Below are positions 9,193 through 17,884 of a stretch of DNA of 64,000 bases, piece after piece. The stretch spans positions 62,001 through 126,000 of the forward strand of contig NZ_NDYP01000007.1 of the NCBI RefSeq assembly GCF_002165775.1. The letters are read 5' to 3'. The notes under the pieces are model-generated. The model was not told where the DNA came from. It made no database searches and saw nothing but the letters and a program-made list of their open reading frames with translations. The position numbers and the translations under genes are program-made. This DNA comes from Campylobacter concisus. GTDB taxonomy: Bacteria; Campylobacterota; Campylobacteria; Campylobacterales; Campylobacteraceae. The first letter of the stretch is position 1; every line of letters starts with the position of its first letter.

Positions 9193-9891
9193 ATGAGTCT
9201 GTATGATAGGAACTACGCAAAACAAAATCAAGAAGAACTTGCGTACTCTCAAAGCTCACTAAGCACTTTTATAAAACAAACTTATCAACTTTTTGCAGCA
9301 TCGCTACTTTCAGCAACAGCTGGCGCTTATGTAGGTATTAGCATTGCTGGCGTTTTTGCGGCAAATAGATTTTTGTTTTGGGGGCTTGTTATAGTCGAGT
9401 TTGCACTACTTTTTGGCTTAATGGCAGCTAAACGTAAAGAGGGATTAAATTTAATACTTCTATTTGCATTTACTTTTATAAGTGGCCTTACGCTAACTCC
9501 GCTACTTTCAGCGATCCTTGCTATGCCAAGCGGTGCTGGTATTGTAGCTCAAGCATTTGGACTAACAACAGTTGCTTTCGGTGCGTTAAGCGTCTTTGCG
9601 ATGAACACAAAACGTGACTTTACAACAATGGGTAAAATGTTATTCATAACCTTAATTGTTATCATTGCAGCAGCTATTATCAATATCTTTGTTAAAAGTA
9701 CAATGTTTCAACTTGTAATCGCAAGTATTTCATCGATCTTATTTAGCGCATATATACTTTTTGATACGCAAAATATTATCCGTGGAAACTATGAAACACC
9801 AGTTGAAGGCGCAGTTGCTTTGTATCTTGATTTTGTAAATCTATTTACATCATTACTACAAATTTTAGGAATTTTTAATAGAAACGACTAA
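9193..9891 (+). CDS. Bax inhibitor-1 / YccA family membrane protein
   Basis: Integral membrane protein of 232 aa with seven hydrophobic helices. The conserved FDTQNI near the C-terminus, followed by GAVALYLDFVNLFTSLLQIL, is diagnostic of the BI-1 (UPF0005) family, which acts as a pH-sensitive calcium leak in studied bacterial members. A strong AAGGAG site precedes the ATG. Opposite strand to the carbonic anhydrase, with a 170-base AT-rich promoter region between. Confidence 0.93.
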   Translation: MSLYDRNYAKQNQEELAYSQSSLSTFIKQTYQLFAASLLSATAGAYVGISIAGVFAANRFLFWGLVIVEFALLFGLMAAKRKEGLNLILLFAFTFISGLTLTPLLSAILAMPSGAGIVAQAFGLTTVAFGALSVFAMNTKRDFTTMGKMLFITLIVIIAAAIINIFVKSTMFQLVIASISSILFSAYILFDTQNIIRGNYETPVEGAVALYLDFVNLFTSLLQILGIFNRND

Positions 9892-10267
9892 AGATGAGCG
9901 CATCTACCGAGTAATAGATGCGAATCTAAATAGGCTAAAAGAAGGGCTTCGTGTCGTTGAAGATATGAAAAGATATGTCTTTGATGACGCCAAGCTCGCC
10001 TATAAGATAAAATCCCTCCGCCACAAGGCAAAGATCCCGCAAAAAGAATTTTTAAAATTTAGAAATTCTCAAAACGACGTTTTAAAAACTAGCACAAAAA
10101 GCGAGCAAGCTAGAGAAAATTTAGATGAGATAATCACTGCAAATTTCAAGCGCGCCCAGGAGAGCGCCCGCGTGCTTGAAGAGTGCTTTAAGCTCATAAA
10201 TTTAGAACAAGCCGAGCTTTTTAAAAGCATAAGATACGAGCTTTATGAGCTTGAAAAAGAACTTTAA
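9878..10267 (+). CDS. ThiD2-like domain protein (often named thiamine-phosphate pyrophosphorylase), start unclear
   Basis: The first ATG (9965) would give only 100 aa, but the frame is open back to 9869 and the upstream codons read ERIYRVIDANLNRLKEG, typical of the small helical ThiD2-like domain found beside thiamine synthesis enzymes. The first TAG upstream is at 9866. No ATG, GTG or TTG lies between that stop and 9965. An ATA at 9878 stands seven bases after AGGA and is the best-placed start if the gene is translated whole. It overlaps the end of the Bax-inhibitor gene by 14 bases. The C-terminal half is helical and charged. Function in thiamine metabolism is only inferred. Confidence 0.6.
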   Translation: METTKDERIYRVIDANLNRLKEGLRVVEDMKRYVFDDAKLAYKIKSLRHKAKIPQKEFLKFRNSQNDVLKTSTKSEQARENLDEIITANFKRAQESARVLEECFKLINLEQAELFKSIRYELYELEKEL

Positions 10268-10333
10268 CTAAAAATTTAAATCTTTTCTTGTATAATCGAA
10301 ACCAATTATTTTTAAAAATTTAAAGGAAATTTC

Positions 10334-10663
10334 GTGAGTTTAATATTTTTGATCTTACAGTTTGCTCTAGCTGTCATCATAACTATCGCTGTTTTACTTC
10401 AAAAAAGCTCATCTATCGGACTTGGGGCATATAGCGGAAGTAACGAGAGTCTTTTTGGAGCAAAAGGACCAGCTGGATTTTTAGCTAAATTTACTTTTAT
10501 CGTAGGTATTTTATTTATCTTAAATACACTTGCACTTGGATACTTCTACAATAAAGATCTAAAACGCTCTATCGTTGATAGCGTCGATAGTAAATCTTTA
10601 GTCATACCAAAGTCAAACGACGTACCATCAGCTCCTAGTGCACCACAAACTCCAGCAAAATAA
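10334..10663 (+). CDS. secG: Preprotein translocase subunit SecG
   Basis: Small accessory subunit of the SecYEG channel, 109 aa with two membrane helices. The conserved loop SSSIGLGAYSG...NESLFGAKG between the helices identifies it. GTG start after AAAGGAAATTTC. The C-terminal tail is rich in Ser and Pro. It leads a run of tightly spaced genes with the deacetylase (2 bases) and frr. Confidence 0.93.
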   Translation: MSLIFLILQFALAVIITIAVLLQKSSSIGLGAYSGSNESLFGAKGPAGFLAKFTFIVGILFILNTLALGYFYNKDLKRSIVDSVDSKSLVIPKSNDVPSAPSAPQTPAK

Positions 10664-10665
10664 CA

Positions 10666-11625
10666 ATGATAAAAACACTTTTAGCGTCATTCTTGACGCT
10701 AACATTTGCTTTAGCAGACGCTCATATTTTAGTCTATCATCGCTTTGATGATCCAAGACATACAAGCACTGATATTTCTATTAAAAATTTAAGAGAGCAG
10801 TTTGAATATTTCAAAAATAATGGCTATGAAGTCGTTAAACTCTCAAAGCTAGTCGATGCTGTAAATGCTGGTGAAAAAATACCTGATAACTGGATCGTCA
10901 TCACTGTAGATGATGGTTATAAAAGTTTCTATGACAAGGCCCTTAGTGTATTTAAAGAGTATAACTATCCATTTGCGCTAATGCTTTATGTGGAAGCCAG
11001 TGCAAATAAATATGGCGATTATTTGGATTTTGATCAGATTAAAGAACTTGAGGCTTATGGCGAAATTGGGTACCACTCGTACGCTCATCCAAGGATGACA
11101 AAACTTAGCGATGAGGCATTAAGAGAGGACTTTCAAAAGGGCGTTGAGACCTTTGAAAAGCACATGGGCTATAAGCCAAAATTCTTTGCAGTACCTTATG
11201 GTGAGATTGATAGTCGAGTTGTAAAACTTGCAAAAGAATTTGGTTTTTTAGCCCTTTTAAACCAAAACTCAGGTGCTGTTTCAGACAAAAGTGATGTTTA
11301 CGATCTTTATAGAACGCCCGTAATGAACGGTACCAAAATAGCACTAACATTTAATAGCAAATTTTTAAATGCCCAGTGGATATTTCCGGATAGCTACCCA
11401 CAAAATAATGCAATAGACAAACTTATTATAAAAACTGATACAAATGCTAGTGAAGGTAATTTTTTCATGACTGGCTTTAATGGCTTTAAAAAGGTACCTA
11501 TGACAAATGGTGTTTTTGAGTGTAAATTTAACCCACCTCTTGATAAACGCAAAGTTTTAATATCACTAAAAGTAGATCATCAACGAAGTACAAAACTTCT
11601 AATAAAGGACATCAATGCTAAATAA
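10666..11625 (+). CDS. Polysaccharide deacetylase family protein, exported
   Basis: The 319-aa protein has a short signal peptide (to about residue 18) and then a NodB-type deacetylase domain: ILVYHRFDD near the start, the metal-site TVDDGYKSF segment, and [14 protein letters not shown], which supplies the two metal-binding His residues. Members remove acetyl groups from cell-surface glycans. The C-terminal 100 residues form a separate, probably beta-rich part that I cannot assign. It starts 2 bases after secG and overlaps frr by 11 bases, so it is cotranscribed with housekeeping genes. Confidence 0.88.
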   Translation: MIKTLLASFLTLTFALADAHILVYHRFDDPRHTSTDISIKNLREQFEYFKNNGYEVVKLSKLVDAVNAGEKIPDNWIVITVDDGYKSFYDKALSVFKEYNYPFALMLYVEASANKYGDYLDFDQIKELEAYGEIGYHSYAHPRMTKLSDEALREDFQKGVETFEKHMGYKPKFFAVPYGEIDSRVVKLAKEFGFLALLNQNSGAVSDKSDVYDLYRTPVMNGTKIALTFNSKFLNAQWIFPDSYPQNNAIDKLIIKTDTNASEGNFFMTGFNGFKKVPMTNGVFECKFNPPLDKRKVLISLKVDHQRSTKLLIKDINAK

Positions 11626-12172
11626 AATTTACGAAACACAAAAAGAAGGCTGCGAAAAAGCAATAGCTTCATTAAAACGCGACTTTACAACGCTTAGAAC
11701 GGGCAAGGTAAATATTAATATTGTAGATCATGTAATGGTTGATTATTACGGCTCACCAACTCCGCTCAACCAAGTAGCCACTGTGCTTACAAGCGACGCT
11801 TCAACTATCGCTATCACACCTTGGGAAAAGAGCATGATAAAAGCGATCTCTTCAGCTATCCAAGCAGCAAATATCGGCGTCAATCCAAATAGTGATGGTG
11901 AGAGTGTTAAGCTATTTTTCCCACCTATGACCGTCGAGCAACGCCAAGAAAATGCAAAACATGCAAAATCAATGGGGGAAAAAGCCAAAGTTAGTATAAG
12001 AAACGTAAGAAAAGATGCAAATGATGAAGTCAAAAAGCTTGAAAAAGACAAAGCTATAACTGAGGACGAGAGCAAAAAGGGACAAGATGAGGTTCAAAAG
12101 ATAACTGACACCTACACTGCAAAAATCGATACTCTTGTAAAAGAAAAAGAAGCCGAGCTTTTAAAAATCTAA
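11615..12172 (+). CDS. frr: Ribosome recycling factor
   Basis: Splits the post-termination ribosome with EF-G. The 185-aa length is standard. Hallmarks are [27 protein letters not shown] (positions 28-54) and the [22 protein letters not shown] helix. It overlaps the deacetylase gene by 11 bases. In other campylobacters I would expect pyrE next; here the sequence after frr holds no gene and then a tRNA-derived attachment site. Confidence 0.97.
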   Translation: MLNKIYETQKEGCEKAIASLKRDFTTLRTGKVNINIVDHVMVDYYGSPTPLNQVATVLTSDASTIAITPWEKSMIKAISSAIQAANIGVNPNSDGESVKLFFPPMTVEQRQENAKHAKSMGEKAKVSIRNVRKDANDEVKKLEKDKAITEDESKKGQDEVQKITDTYTAKIDTLVKEKEAELLKI

Positions 12173-12192
12173 AATTTTTAGAAATTTTTCCT

Positions 12193-12220
12193 TATCTAGC
12201 TACTTTTATGTGGCTAGATA
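12193..12220 (+). terminator. Possible frr terminator hairpin
   Basis: TATCTAGC and GCTAGATA form an 8-bp stem around a 12-nt loop about 20 bases after frr, followed by TTCTCTC. The large loop and weak T-run make it only a moderate candidate. Confidence 0.45.
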
Positions 12221-12695
12221 TTCTCTCAAAATAATATTTCAAAAAAATATTTATTAGCAAGTAGTTTATTTTTTGTCTGTTGTACTTTTATCTATTAAAT
12301 ATAAATAGAACCTAGACTACATAAAACATAGCCGCCACTTTAACTTTAAACTATTTTCATGGATTGCTTTAGTTTAAATTCTTATTTTGGATTCGTCTTA
12401 AATTCTTTATTCAATATTATTAATTTTACATATATTTATACACAGGATTACTACCTATTATGTATTTTGGATGTGCTACTACAAATATTATTTTGAGAAT
12501 TTAAGATAGTTAAAAATAAAATATAAAAACTCTTAAACCTTCCCTTATCTTACAATGTCTTACTTTGAATAAGAAATTTACTACTATTTTTAGTTTTAGT
12601 AAATTTTGGACTGAATATTTATGAAAATTTTCTTATAGCCATTATGAATGATAAATCTAGGTAATGCTTTATAAAATAAACAAGGAATTAGATAG
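12221..12695. other. AT-rich gene-free stretch before the island
   Basis: About 475 bases between the frr hairpin and the attachment site. Translation in all frames is broken by stops every few codons, and I recognise no RNA gene or gene remnant. Confidence 0.5.
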
Positions 12696-12713
12696 GTGGC
12701 CGGGAGATAGGGA
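12696..12713. repeat. Attachment site (att) copy of the tRNA-Ser 3' end
   Basis: The 18 bases GTGGCCGGGAGATAGGGA are identical to 33820-33837, which is the 3' terminus of the tRNA-Ser gene including its CCA. Sequence on either side of the two copies is unrelated. This is the footprint expected from site-specific integration into a tRNA 3' end by a tyrosine recombinase. Confidence 0.85.
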
Positions 12714-12943
12714 CACCTAGAGTGTAAAAACATTTTTCATTACTACAAGTACCTAAAAATTGGATTTCTATGGCATTTTTAAGAGTATAAATTTTGACTC
12801 TTTCTGGGTAAAAAGATGTAACAAGCCTATGTAACAAGTCTAGCACCATTAATTCCTTTCCTCTGCGATATTTTATATAAAATTTCGTCCAAAATTTTAG
12901 ACGATTTTTATTTAAATATATTAATCGGCAACCGCCAGGTTAC

Positions 12944-13066
12944 CTAGATACTTAGTCTTTTGCCTGACGCTATCGCACCTTCAAGCGTGCTTAGCGTTAG
13001 CGAATCGTTGTCTGGGTTTAGTAGTCTATCGAGAGCGGCGCAACTGGTTTTCATGAGCTTAGTCAT
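12944..13066 (-). pseudogene. Fragment of an XRE-like antitoxin/regulator
   Basis: The minus strand reads a 40-residue C-terminal piece including KLMKTSCAALDRLLNPDN followed by SLTLSTLEGA and GKRL. This matches the helix-turn-helix end of small Xre-type regulators paired with toxins (pattern: MNTSRxQLDRLLDPxN, then a TLEKAAxxLGKRL helix). The frame continues upstream to about 13111 without a convincing start, so the N-terminal half appears lost. No partner toxin is adjacent. Confidence 0.5.
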
Positions 13067-13147
13067 CTTTGTTTTGGTTGCACATTCCAGCTTTAAGCTA
13101 ACCTCCGATATAACCAACAAAAGGCTTTGTATTTACCGTATATTATA

Positions 13148-13555
13148 TCAAATGCTCCAATTTTCCATCCTAAGCTCGCTTATATCTTTAAAATCTTTTT
13201 CATTATTCGTAACCAAAACAAGATCATTACTAAGCGCTACGGCGGCAATCAGCATGTCCATATCGCCTATCCTTCTGTTTTTATTTCTCATCTCAAGCCT
13301 TATTTTGCCGTAGCTTGCCGCGCATTTGCTCGTAAAATCCAAAACGCCGAAATTTGAGATAAAATCGCTCATGAGTCTTAAATTTAGCTCTTTTTGAGTG
13401 GAATTTTCTATACCGTAAAACATTTCGGCTATCGTTATGCTGGAAATAAAAATATCTTTTTTGCCATGTTTGGTCAAATGGCTTAGTATATTTTGACTGT
13501 AAGGCTCGGTGCTAGAAATCAAGTAACTACAAATATTAGTATCGAGCAAAAACAT
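13148..13555 (-). CDS. vapC: PIN-domain toxin VapC
   Basis: Type II toxin, a small ribonuclease that usually cuts tRNA or rRNA. The 135-aa protein has the PIN acidic residues: Asp in MFLLDTNICSYL, Glu in TIAEMFYGIE, and Asp in GDMDMLIAA, with the final VTNNEKDF. Its ATG overlaps the last base of the vapB stop (TAATG), the usual coupling for this family. It appears intact. Confidence 0.9.
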   Translation of the reverse strand: MFLLDTNICSYLISSTEPYSQNILSHLTKHGKKDIFISSITIAEMFYGIENSTQKELNLRLMSDFISNFGVLDFTSKCAASYGKIRLEMRNKNRRIGDMDMLIAAVALSNDLVLVTNNEKDFKDISELRMENWSI

Positions 13556-13806
13556 TATTTAAATCCAAAATTTCGCTCTTGAGGCAAGCTTGGCTCGGCT
13601 CTTTCAAATTTAACTCCAGCATCTTTTAGCTCGTTCAAAGTCTTAAATAGTCCGCTCCATTCATCATCTTTAACCGGGGTTAAAACCACTTCGTTATTAT
13701 CAAAACTCTTTAGTATAAACTCTTTGACGTTGTGTAAATTTAGGCTTTTTGGAAGCCTTAGTGCCAAAGAATTACCGCTTTTGAATACTTTTAATCTAGC
13801 CTGCAT
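13555..13806 (-). CDS. vapB: VapB-type antitoxin (AbrB/MazE-like fold)
   Basis: Antitoxin that should bind VapC and repress the operon. The 83-aa protein begins with RLKVFKSGNSLALRLPKSL, a swapped-hairpin AbrB-like DNA-binding domain; the C-terminal half would wrap the toxin. Start chosen at 13806 because AGAGGG precedes it at the right distance; the longer frame upstream is not family-like. A palindrome sits immediately upstream. Confidence 0.88.
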   Translation of the reverse strand: MQARLKVFKSGNSLALRLPKSLNLHNVKEFILKSFDNNEVVLTPVKDDEWSGLFKTLNELKDAGVKFERAEPSLPQERNFGFK

Positions 13807-13820
13807 TATTGCACCCTCTC

Positions 13821-13844
13821 GTATATATTTTTCTAAGTATATAC
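13821..13844. promoter_or_regulatory. Likely VapB operator
   Basis: GTATATA and TATATAC form a perfect inverted repeat with a 10-base spacer, 15 bases upstream of the vapB start. VapBC complexes repress their own promoter through such palindromes. The sequence also resembles a -10 region, so binding would block transcription. Confidence 0.55.
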
Positions 13845-14093
13845 TGAGCGAGATAAAAATATTCTTATATTTTGCTCGTTTATAGTGTCGGCATTGCAAT
13901 GTTTTTCGATAAATCTTATGCAAAAGGTAAAAAAGTGAAAATGAGTAAAAATGTGGAGCAAATAGCGTTAAGAGCGTTTTTGTATAGGTATGGGCGTAAG
14001 GTAAAAAATGGGAACTTAAAATGTAAAAATCTAGGCATTTTTTCGCATTTTGAAATCCAAACTTCAATTTGCCTCAAAAACTTCAAAACCCCT

Positions 14094-14619
14094 TTAAATC
14101 ACACCTTTTCTGATATGCGCTACGACGCACCCTATGATACTACAATTTTCTAAATTCTCACCGCCGATTACGATGAGTTCATATTTCTCGTTATCCGAAA
14201 ATAGCGTTATAGCTCTTGTTGTTGGGTTTTTCTATAGCCTTTTAACGAACACGTCGCCTTCGTAGTTTGTAACATATACGTTGCCGCTAATGACGTCACC
14301 CATGTTTACGGTACCTATAAAAGCAGTTCGCCATTAGCAGTAGTGGGCTCCATACTGTCGCCTTTGGCATTAATTATATGGACTTTTGGATAGTCGCCAC
14401 CAATGCGCAAAAGCCTTGCAGGAAGTTCTCCGTAAAAGCTAACGCAATAGGCGCTTCGTTGTAGTTTATCGCTCCATCTACGATGCTCGCGTAGGTATCT
14501 TCAAAATATGGCACGGCTATAATGCTGTTTTCTTCGGCATTGTCATTTGATTTGTTTTGGGTTTTAAGATCAGATGGGTTTACGACAGAATTTTGATGAA
14601 TTACGACACAAGACCGCAC
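14094..14619 (-). pseudogene. Decayed S24/LexA-like phage repressor
   Basis: Pieces in successive frames add up to a repressor C-terminal peptidase domain: a linker reading AVPYFEDTYAS, then GDYPKVHIINAKGDSMEPT with the catalytic Ser, then IGTVNMGDVISGNVYVTNY and DVFVKRL, then SDNEKYELIVIG and a final IIGCVVAHIRKG. At least two frameshifts and one stop separate them, and the N-terminal DNA-binding domain is missing. The order of motifs is exactly that of Mu-like phage repressors. It cannot be functional as it stands. Confidence 0.7.
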
Positions 14620-14949
14620 CCATAAAAACGGGCAATCTTAAAAGAGACATAATGGTATTTGAAGTAACCGAAAGCGAGGTAAAGGTAAGGCAATACCCTA
14701 AAAGCAAAATATGCCAAATACGTCTAAGACGGCACGAGGGCGCACATCATAAAGCCCAAAAAGAAAAAGGCTTTATACTGGGGCGTGTGCCCGGTAAAAA
14801 GAGTAAATCATCCCGGCATAAAAGCAAATCCATATCTGCTAAACGCTTAGAATATCTATAAAAACGGCGGTTTGAAACGTGCTAGCGATGAGCTAGCGCA
14901 AAGTGTGGGCGGGGAGATAGTAAAAGAGATCAAGACTAAAATTCTTTGA
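14574..14949 (+). pseudogene. Remnant of an HK97-gp10-like phage head-tail protein
   Basis: The first part reads KTAPIKTGNLKRDIMVFE, then the frame shifts and continues as YAKYV, stop, DGTRAHIIKPKKKKALYW, and HPGIKANPYLLNA. This series (TGxLxxSI..., YAxYVExGTxxHxIxPKxKKAL, HPGxxAxPFL) is the signature of gp10-type tail-completion proteins of Mu-like and HK97-like phages. One frameshift and two internal stops make it a pseudogene. It overlaps the antisense repressor remnant at its 5' end. Confidence 0.65.
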
Positions 14950-14987
14950 CTTTTCCCATATTTTACGACGATTTTATTAAAAAATTG

Positions 14988-14993
14988 TATAAT
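14988..14993 (+). promoter_or_regulatory. Promoter -10 box of the ABC-3C operon
   Basis: TATAAT 25 bases upstream of the first start codon, preceded by T-rich AT sequence as in Campylobacter sigma-70 promoters, which lack a strict -35 box. A purine-rich ribosome binding site (AGAGGA) follows. Confidence 0.6.
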
Positions 14994-15017
14994 TCTACCT
15001 AAAATAGAGGATCATAT

Positions 15018-16013
15018 ATGAATAGGGAAGATGTTATAAGAAGCGCAGTAAAAGGTTTTGCTTTACTTAGTTATGAGATAGAGTACAGACAGACATTAAG
15101 CGACTACTCTCTTAACATATATTCTGAGAATCTATATAGGGATATGTTAAATACCATATATGGATATGATCTAAAAAATGCCAATATAGACAACAAAAAT
15201 GCAGAGTATATAGATCTAGCGGATGAAAAAAATAAAATTTTTATCCAAATTACTTCGACGAAGACAAAAGCAAAAATAGACAATACGCTTAAAATTTTAG
15301 AAACGAAGCCAGATTTTCAAATCAAAATTTTGTATTTGCTAGACAAACCTAGTCCACGCGATAGTAGCTTTGATGAGTGGAGAAACAAATATAGTATAGA
15401 TATTGAGAAAAGTCTAATAGACGCAAAGGACTTATTGGAAGATATAAATAATCTAGAGCAAACAGAACTAGAAAAAATTTATAATTTTTTTGATATTCAA
15501 ATTTTAAAAAATTATACAACAGAGGTGGTTTTAAATTTAGTAATCAAGCATATTTTAAGACAATATAGAAAAAGAGATATTAATTTTTTAGATGATTTTA
15601 ACAACACAAAGGAAGTCGATAAAAAACTAGAGATAAATAATCTAAATGAAAGAATAAGCATTGAAATTAAGCGCGGGTTGGATTATAGAGATAGCATAGA
15701 AAAGCTTAATGACGATACGACAATGTCTGATTTGCAGGACTTTATAGTGCATGAAATATATAGGGAGATATTATTAAAACATATCAAAGAGATAAACGCT
15801 AACATTGGCGACATAAAAACGAAAAGCGTTGATGAACTGCATTATGATTTTTATAACTCTTTAGACCTTAATAAAATATTTGTCGAGCTATATAATGAAA
15901 TTACAAGCTACTTTGACGTAAAAGATTTTAATGAAGCAAACATAGCTTGGATAATCATTAGTTATTTCTTTGAAATTTGCGATATAGGTGCAAAAAATGA
16001 TAATGCCGACTAA
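15018..16013 (+). CDS. ABC-three-component system SMEK-like effector/sensor protein
   Basis: First gene of a three-gene conflict system. The N-terminal 110 residues resemble the SMEK domain described for ABC-3C systems: an N-terminal helix, then an alternating alpha/beta core with NAEYIDLADEKNKIFIQITST and KIDNTLKIL, a nuclease-fold-like strand pattern. The rest (to residue 331) is mostly helical and acidic with no known motif. Base composition is lower in G+C than the neighbouring phage scraps. The gene is intact, has its own promoter, and overlaps the next ORF, so the three products are probably made in fixed ratio. The domain name is from memory and needs a profile search. Confidence 0.72.
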   Translation: MNREDVIRSAVKGFALLSYEIEYRQTLSDYSLNIYSENLYRDMLNTIYGYDLKNANIDNKNAEYIDLADEKNKIFIQITSTKTKAKIDNTLKILETKPDFQIKILYLLDKPSPRDSSFDEWRNKYSIDIEKSLIDAKDLLEDINNLEQTELEKIYNFFDIQILKNYTTEVVLNLVIKHILRQYRKRDINFLDDFNNTKEVDKKLEINNLNERISIEIKRGLDYRDSIEKLNDDTTMSDLQDFIVHEIYREILLKHIKEINANIGDIKTKSVDELHYDFYNSLDLNKIFVELYNEITSYFDVKDFNEANIAWIIISYFFEICDIGAKNDNAD

Positions 16014-16230
16014 AATAGTTAAACCGGCTGATTCTGTAATTAGCATATCGGCGTATATACTTAAAATTTTAAAGAATGGTAGTATTAATACAGACGACTT
16101 AATTAAAAAACTAAATGAAATATACTATAAAGAGATTAGTATTGAAAAAATGCTTTTGTGTCTAGATTTTTTATTTATAATCGGCAAAATAAGGAGCGAT
16201 GATGACTTTATTGAGCTTAATTTGCGATAA
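15997..16230 (+). CDS. ABC-three-component system middle component
   Basis: Small protein of 77 aa read from ATG 15997 (AGG upstream); two other nearby ATGs in frame are possible. It begins inside the SMEK-like gene and ends inside the ATPase gene. The sequence resembles a small winged-helix: SISAYILKILKNGSINTDD, a helix of KMLLCLDFLFIIGKI, then acidic beta-strands. Position between a SMEK-like protein and a DUF2326-type ATPase is what defines the middle component in ABC-3C systems. Confidence 0.68.
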   Translation: MIMPTKIVKPADSVISISAYILKILKNGSINTDDLIKKLNEIYYKEISIEKMLLCLDFLFIIGKIRSDDDFIELNLR

Positions 16231-17884
16231 CCCAAAATTTAAAGCTTTAAAATTTAATAAAGATCTTAATATAGTAGTAGGCAAACAATTAAATCAGGAT
16301 CAAAAAGACACAATAAACGGTATAGGCAAAAGCCTATCACTAGAGATGCTTCACTATATGCTAAATGCAGGCATTTCTCAAAAAATGCAAGATTTTTTAA
16401 AAGACTATGGAAATTTTAAGCTTAGTTTTGTTCATGACAATAAAGGTTATGTAGTAGAAAAAAATTTTAAAGAGAATGAATGGATTGTTAACGACAAAAG
16501 CTATAATAAAATAGGTTATGCAAATGAGCTAAATAAAATTTTTAGCAATACAATCAACTCTGATAAAATTTCTTTTAGACAAGTGTTTAACTGCTTTGCT
16601 AGAAGGAGCGGGCATTATGATACGTTAAGACAACAAAATATAGAACCCAACGACTACGGACAAAGGCTTGTTAACTTGTTTTTATTGGGTGTAGATATAA
16701 AGCTACAAGAGGAAAACCATAAACTAAAGGAGATATTAAATAGTCTAAAAATAGCCAAAAAAGAGCTAGAAAAATATGAAAAACAAGTACCAAAGAAAAA
16801 TATTAAAGATATAGAGGATGAGATACGAAGCACGCAAGAAAATTTAAACCTTTTTGTTGTGGCTAAAAACTATAATGAATTAAAAGAGCGAGCAAACTCT
16901 TTGACTAAAGATCTAAATAATATTAGAAACGAGATATATAGATTACAAAGAAATGTGGCAATAAAAGAGGCGAATTTACTCACTTCTGAAAATATAAGTA
17001 TAGACTTAGAAGAGATAAAAAATATCTATGACGAGGCTAAAGTATTTTTTGAGGATAAAGTGTTAAAAAGACTTAATGAGGCTCAAAACTTTCATAATCA
17101 ATTAGCAAAAAGTAGAAAAAATAGAATCTCAGCAGAAATAGATGAAATACGTCAAAGACTAAATGAACTAGAACGCAATAGGGATATAATAGGGGATCAA
17201 AGAGACCAGCTTTTAAAAGACCTAAAAAATAGCGGGGCATTAGAAGAGCGAGATGTATTAAAAGATAGAATATTGACGCTAGAGAAAGAAAAAAAAGATT
17301 TAGAAATTTATAGCGTGACGTTGGAAAATTTTCAAAAAGACAAAGCCAATATCGACTATAAAATAGCAGAGATCAAAAAGGATACGATTAAATATATGGA
17401 GGATGATAGGCTTAAGCTTGATATCATAGAAAACAAATTTAGAGATATTGTTAAAAGATTTTATAACAATAACGGAGGGTCTCTCAAAATCACAATGACT
17501 CAAAATGCAAAAAATTTGTTTAACATAGATGTAGAAATCCCTAAAGATGGTTCTTTGTCTATCGGGAATGTTAAGACCTTTTGCTATGACGTATTACTTT
17601 ATACATTAAATCCTCATATCTTAGGTTTTTTAGCACATGATGGCGAACTGTTCTCAGAAATGGACAAAAGACAAAAAGCCACCATCTTTAAAATTATATT
17701 AGATAAAGTTAAGAGCGGCAATTTGCAGTATTTCGTAAATATAGGAGATACTTCATTTAATGAGATATTAAATGATGATACGGGGATACTGAGCGATGAA
17801 GATAAAAAATTTATAGAGTCAAAAGTAATACTTCAGATTAGCGAAGATCAGAATACTTGGCTATTTGGTCAAAAATTTGATTAA
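16202..17884 (+). CDS. ABC-three-component system ATPase (DUF2326-type)
   Basis: SMC/Rad50-like ATPase, about 560 aa. Near the N-terminus is a compact Walker A (NGIGKS, about residue 40). Residues 170-400 are a long charged coiled coil with no obvious CxxC zinc hook. The C-terminal part holds the DUF2326-style Walker B region, PHILGFLAHDGELFSEMDKRQ, in which D and E would act in ATP hydrolysis. Two tandem ATGs occur; the second (16202) has better spacing from AAGGAG. In the ABC-3C model this subunit senses DNA or DNA ends and licenses the SMEK partner. Ends against a phage terminase remnant on the other strand. Confidence 0.78.
   Translation: MTLLSLICDNPKFKALKFNKDLNIVVGKQLNQDQKDTINGIGKSLSLEMLHYMLNAGISQKMQDFLKDYGNFKLSFVHDNKGYVVEKNFKENEWIVNDKSYNKIGYANELNKIFSNTINSDKISFRQVFNCFARRSGHYDTLRQQNIEPNDYGQRLVNLFLLGVDIKLQEENHKLKEILNSLKIAKKELEKYEKQVPKKNIKDIEDEIRSTQENLNLFVVAKNYNELKERANSLTKDLNNIRNEIYRLQRNVAIKEANLLTSENISIDLEEIKNIYDEAKVFFEDKVLKRLNEAQNFHNQLAKSRKNRISAEIDEIRQRLNELERNRDIIGDQRDQLLKDLKNSGALEERDVLKDRILTLEKEKKDLEIYSVTLENFQKDKANIDYKIAEIKKDTIKYMEDDRLKLDIIENKFRDIVKRFYNNNGGSLKITMTQNAKNLFNIDVEIPKDGSLSIGNVKTFCYDVLLYTLNPHILGFLAHDGELFSEMDKRQKATIFKIILDKVKSGNLQYFVNIGDTSFNEILNDDTGILSDEDKKFIESKVILQISEDQNTWLFGQKFD

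Noticed and set aside
12960-13313. 117-codon plus-strand frame
   Set aside because: Antisense to vapC and to the antitoxin remnant; low-complexity Ser/Leu composition typical of a shadow.
13872-14153. 93-codon plus-strand frame
   Set aside because: No ribosome site or family; overlaps the end of the repressor remnant.
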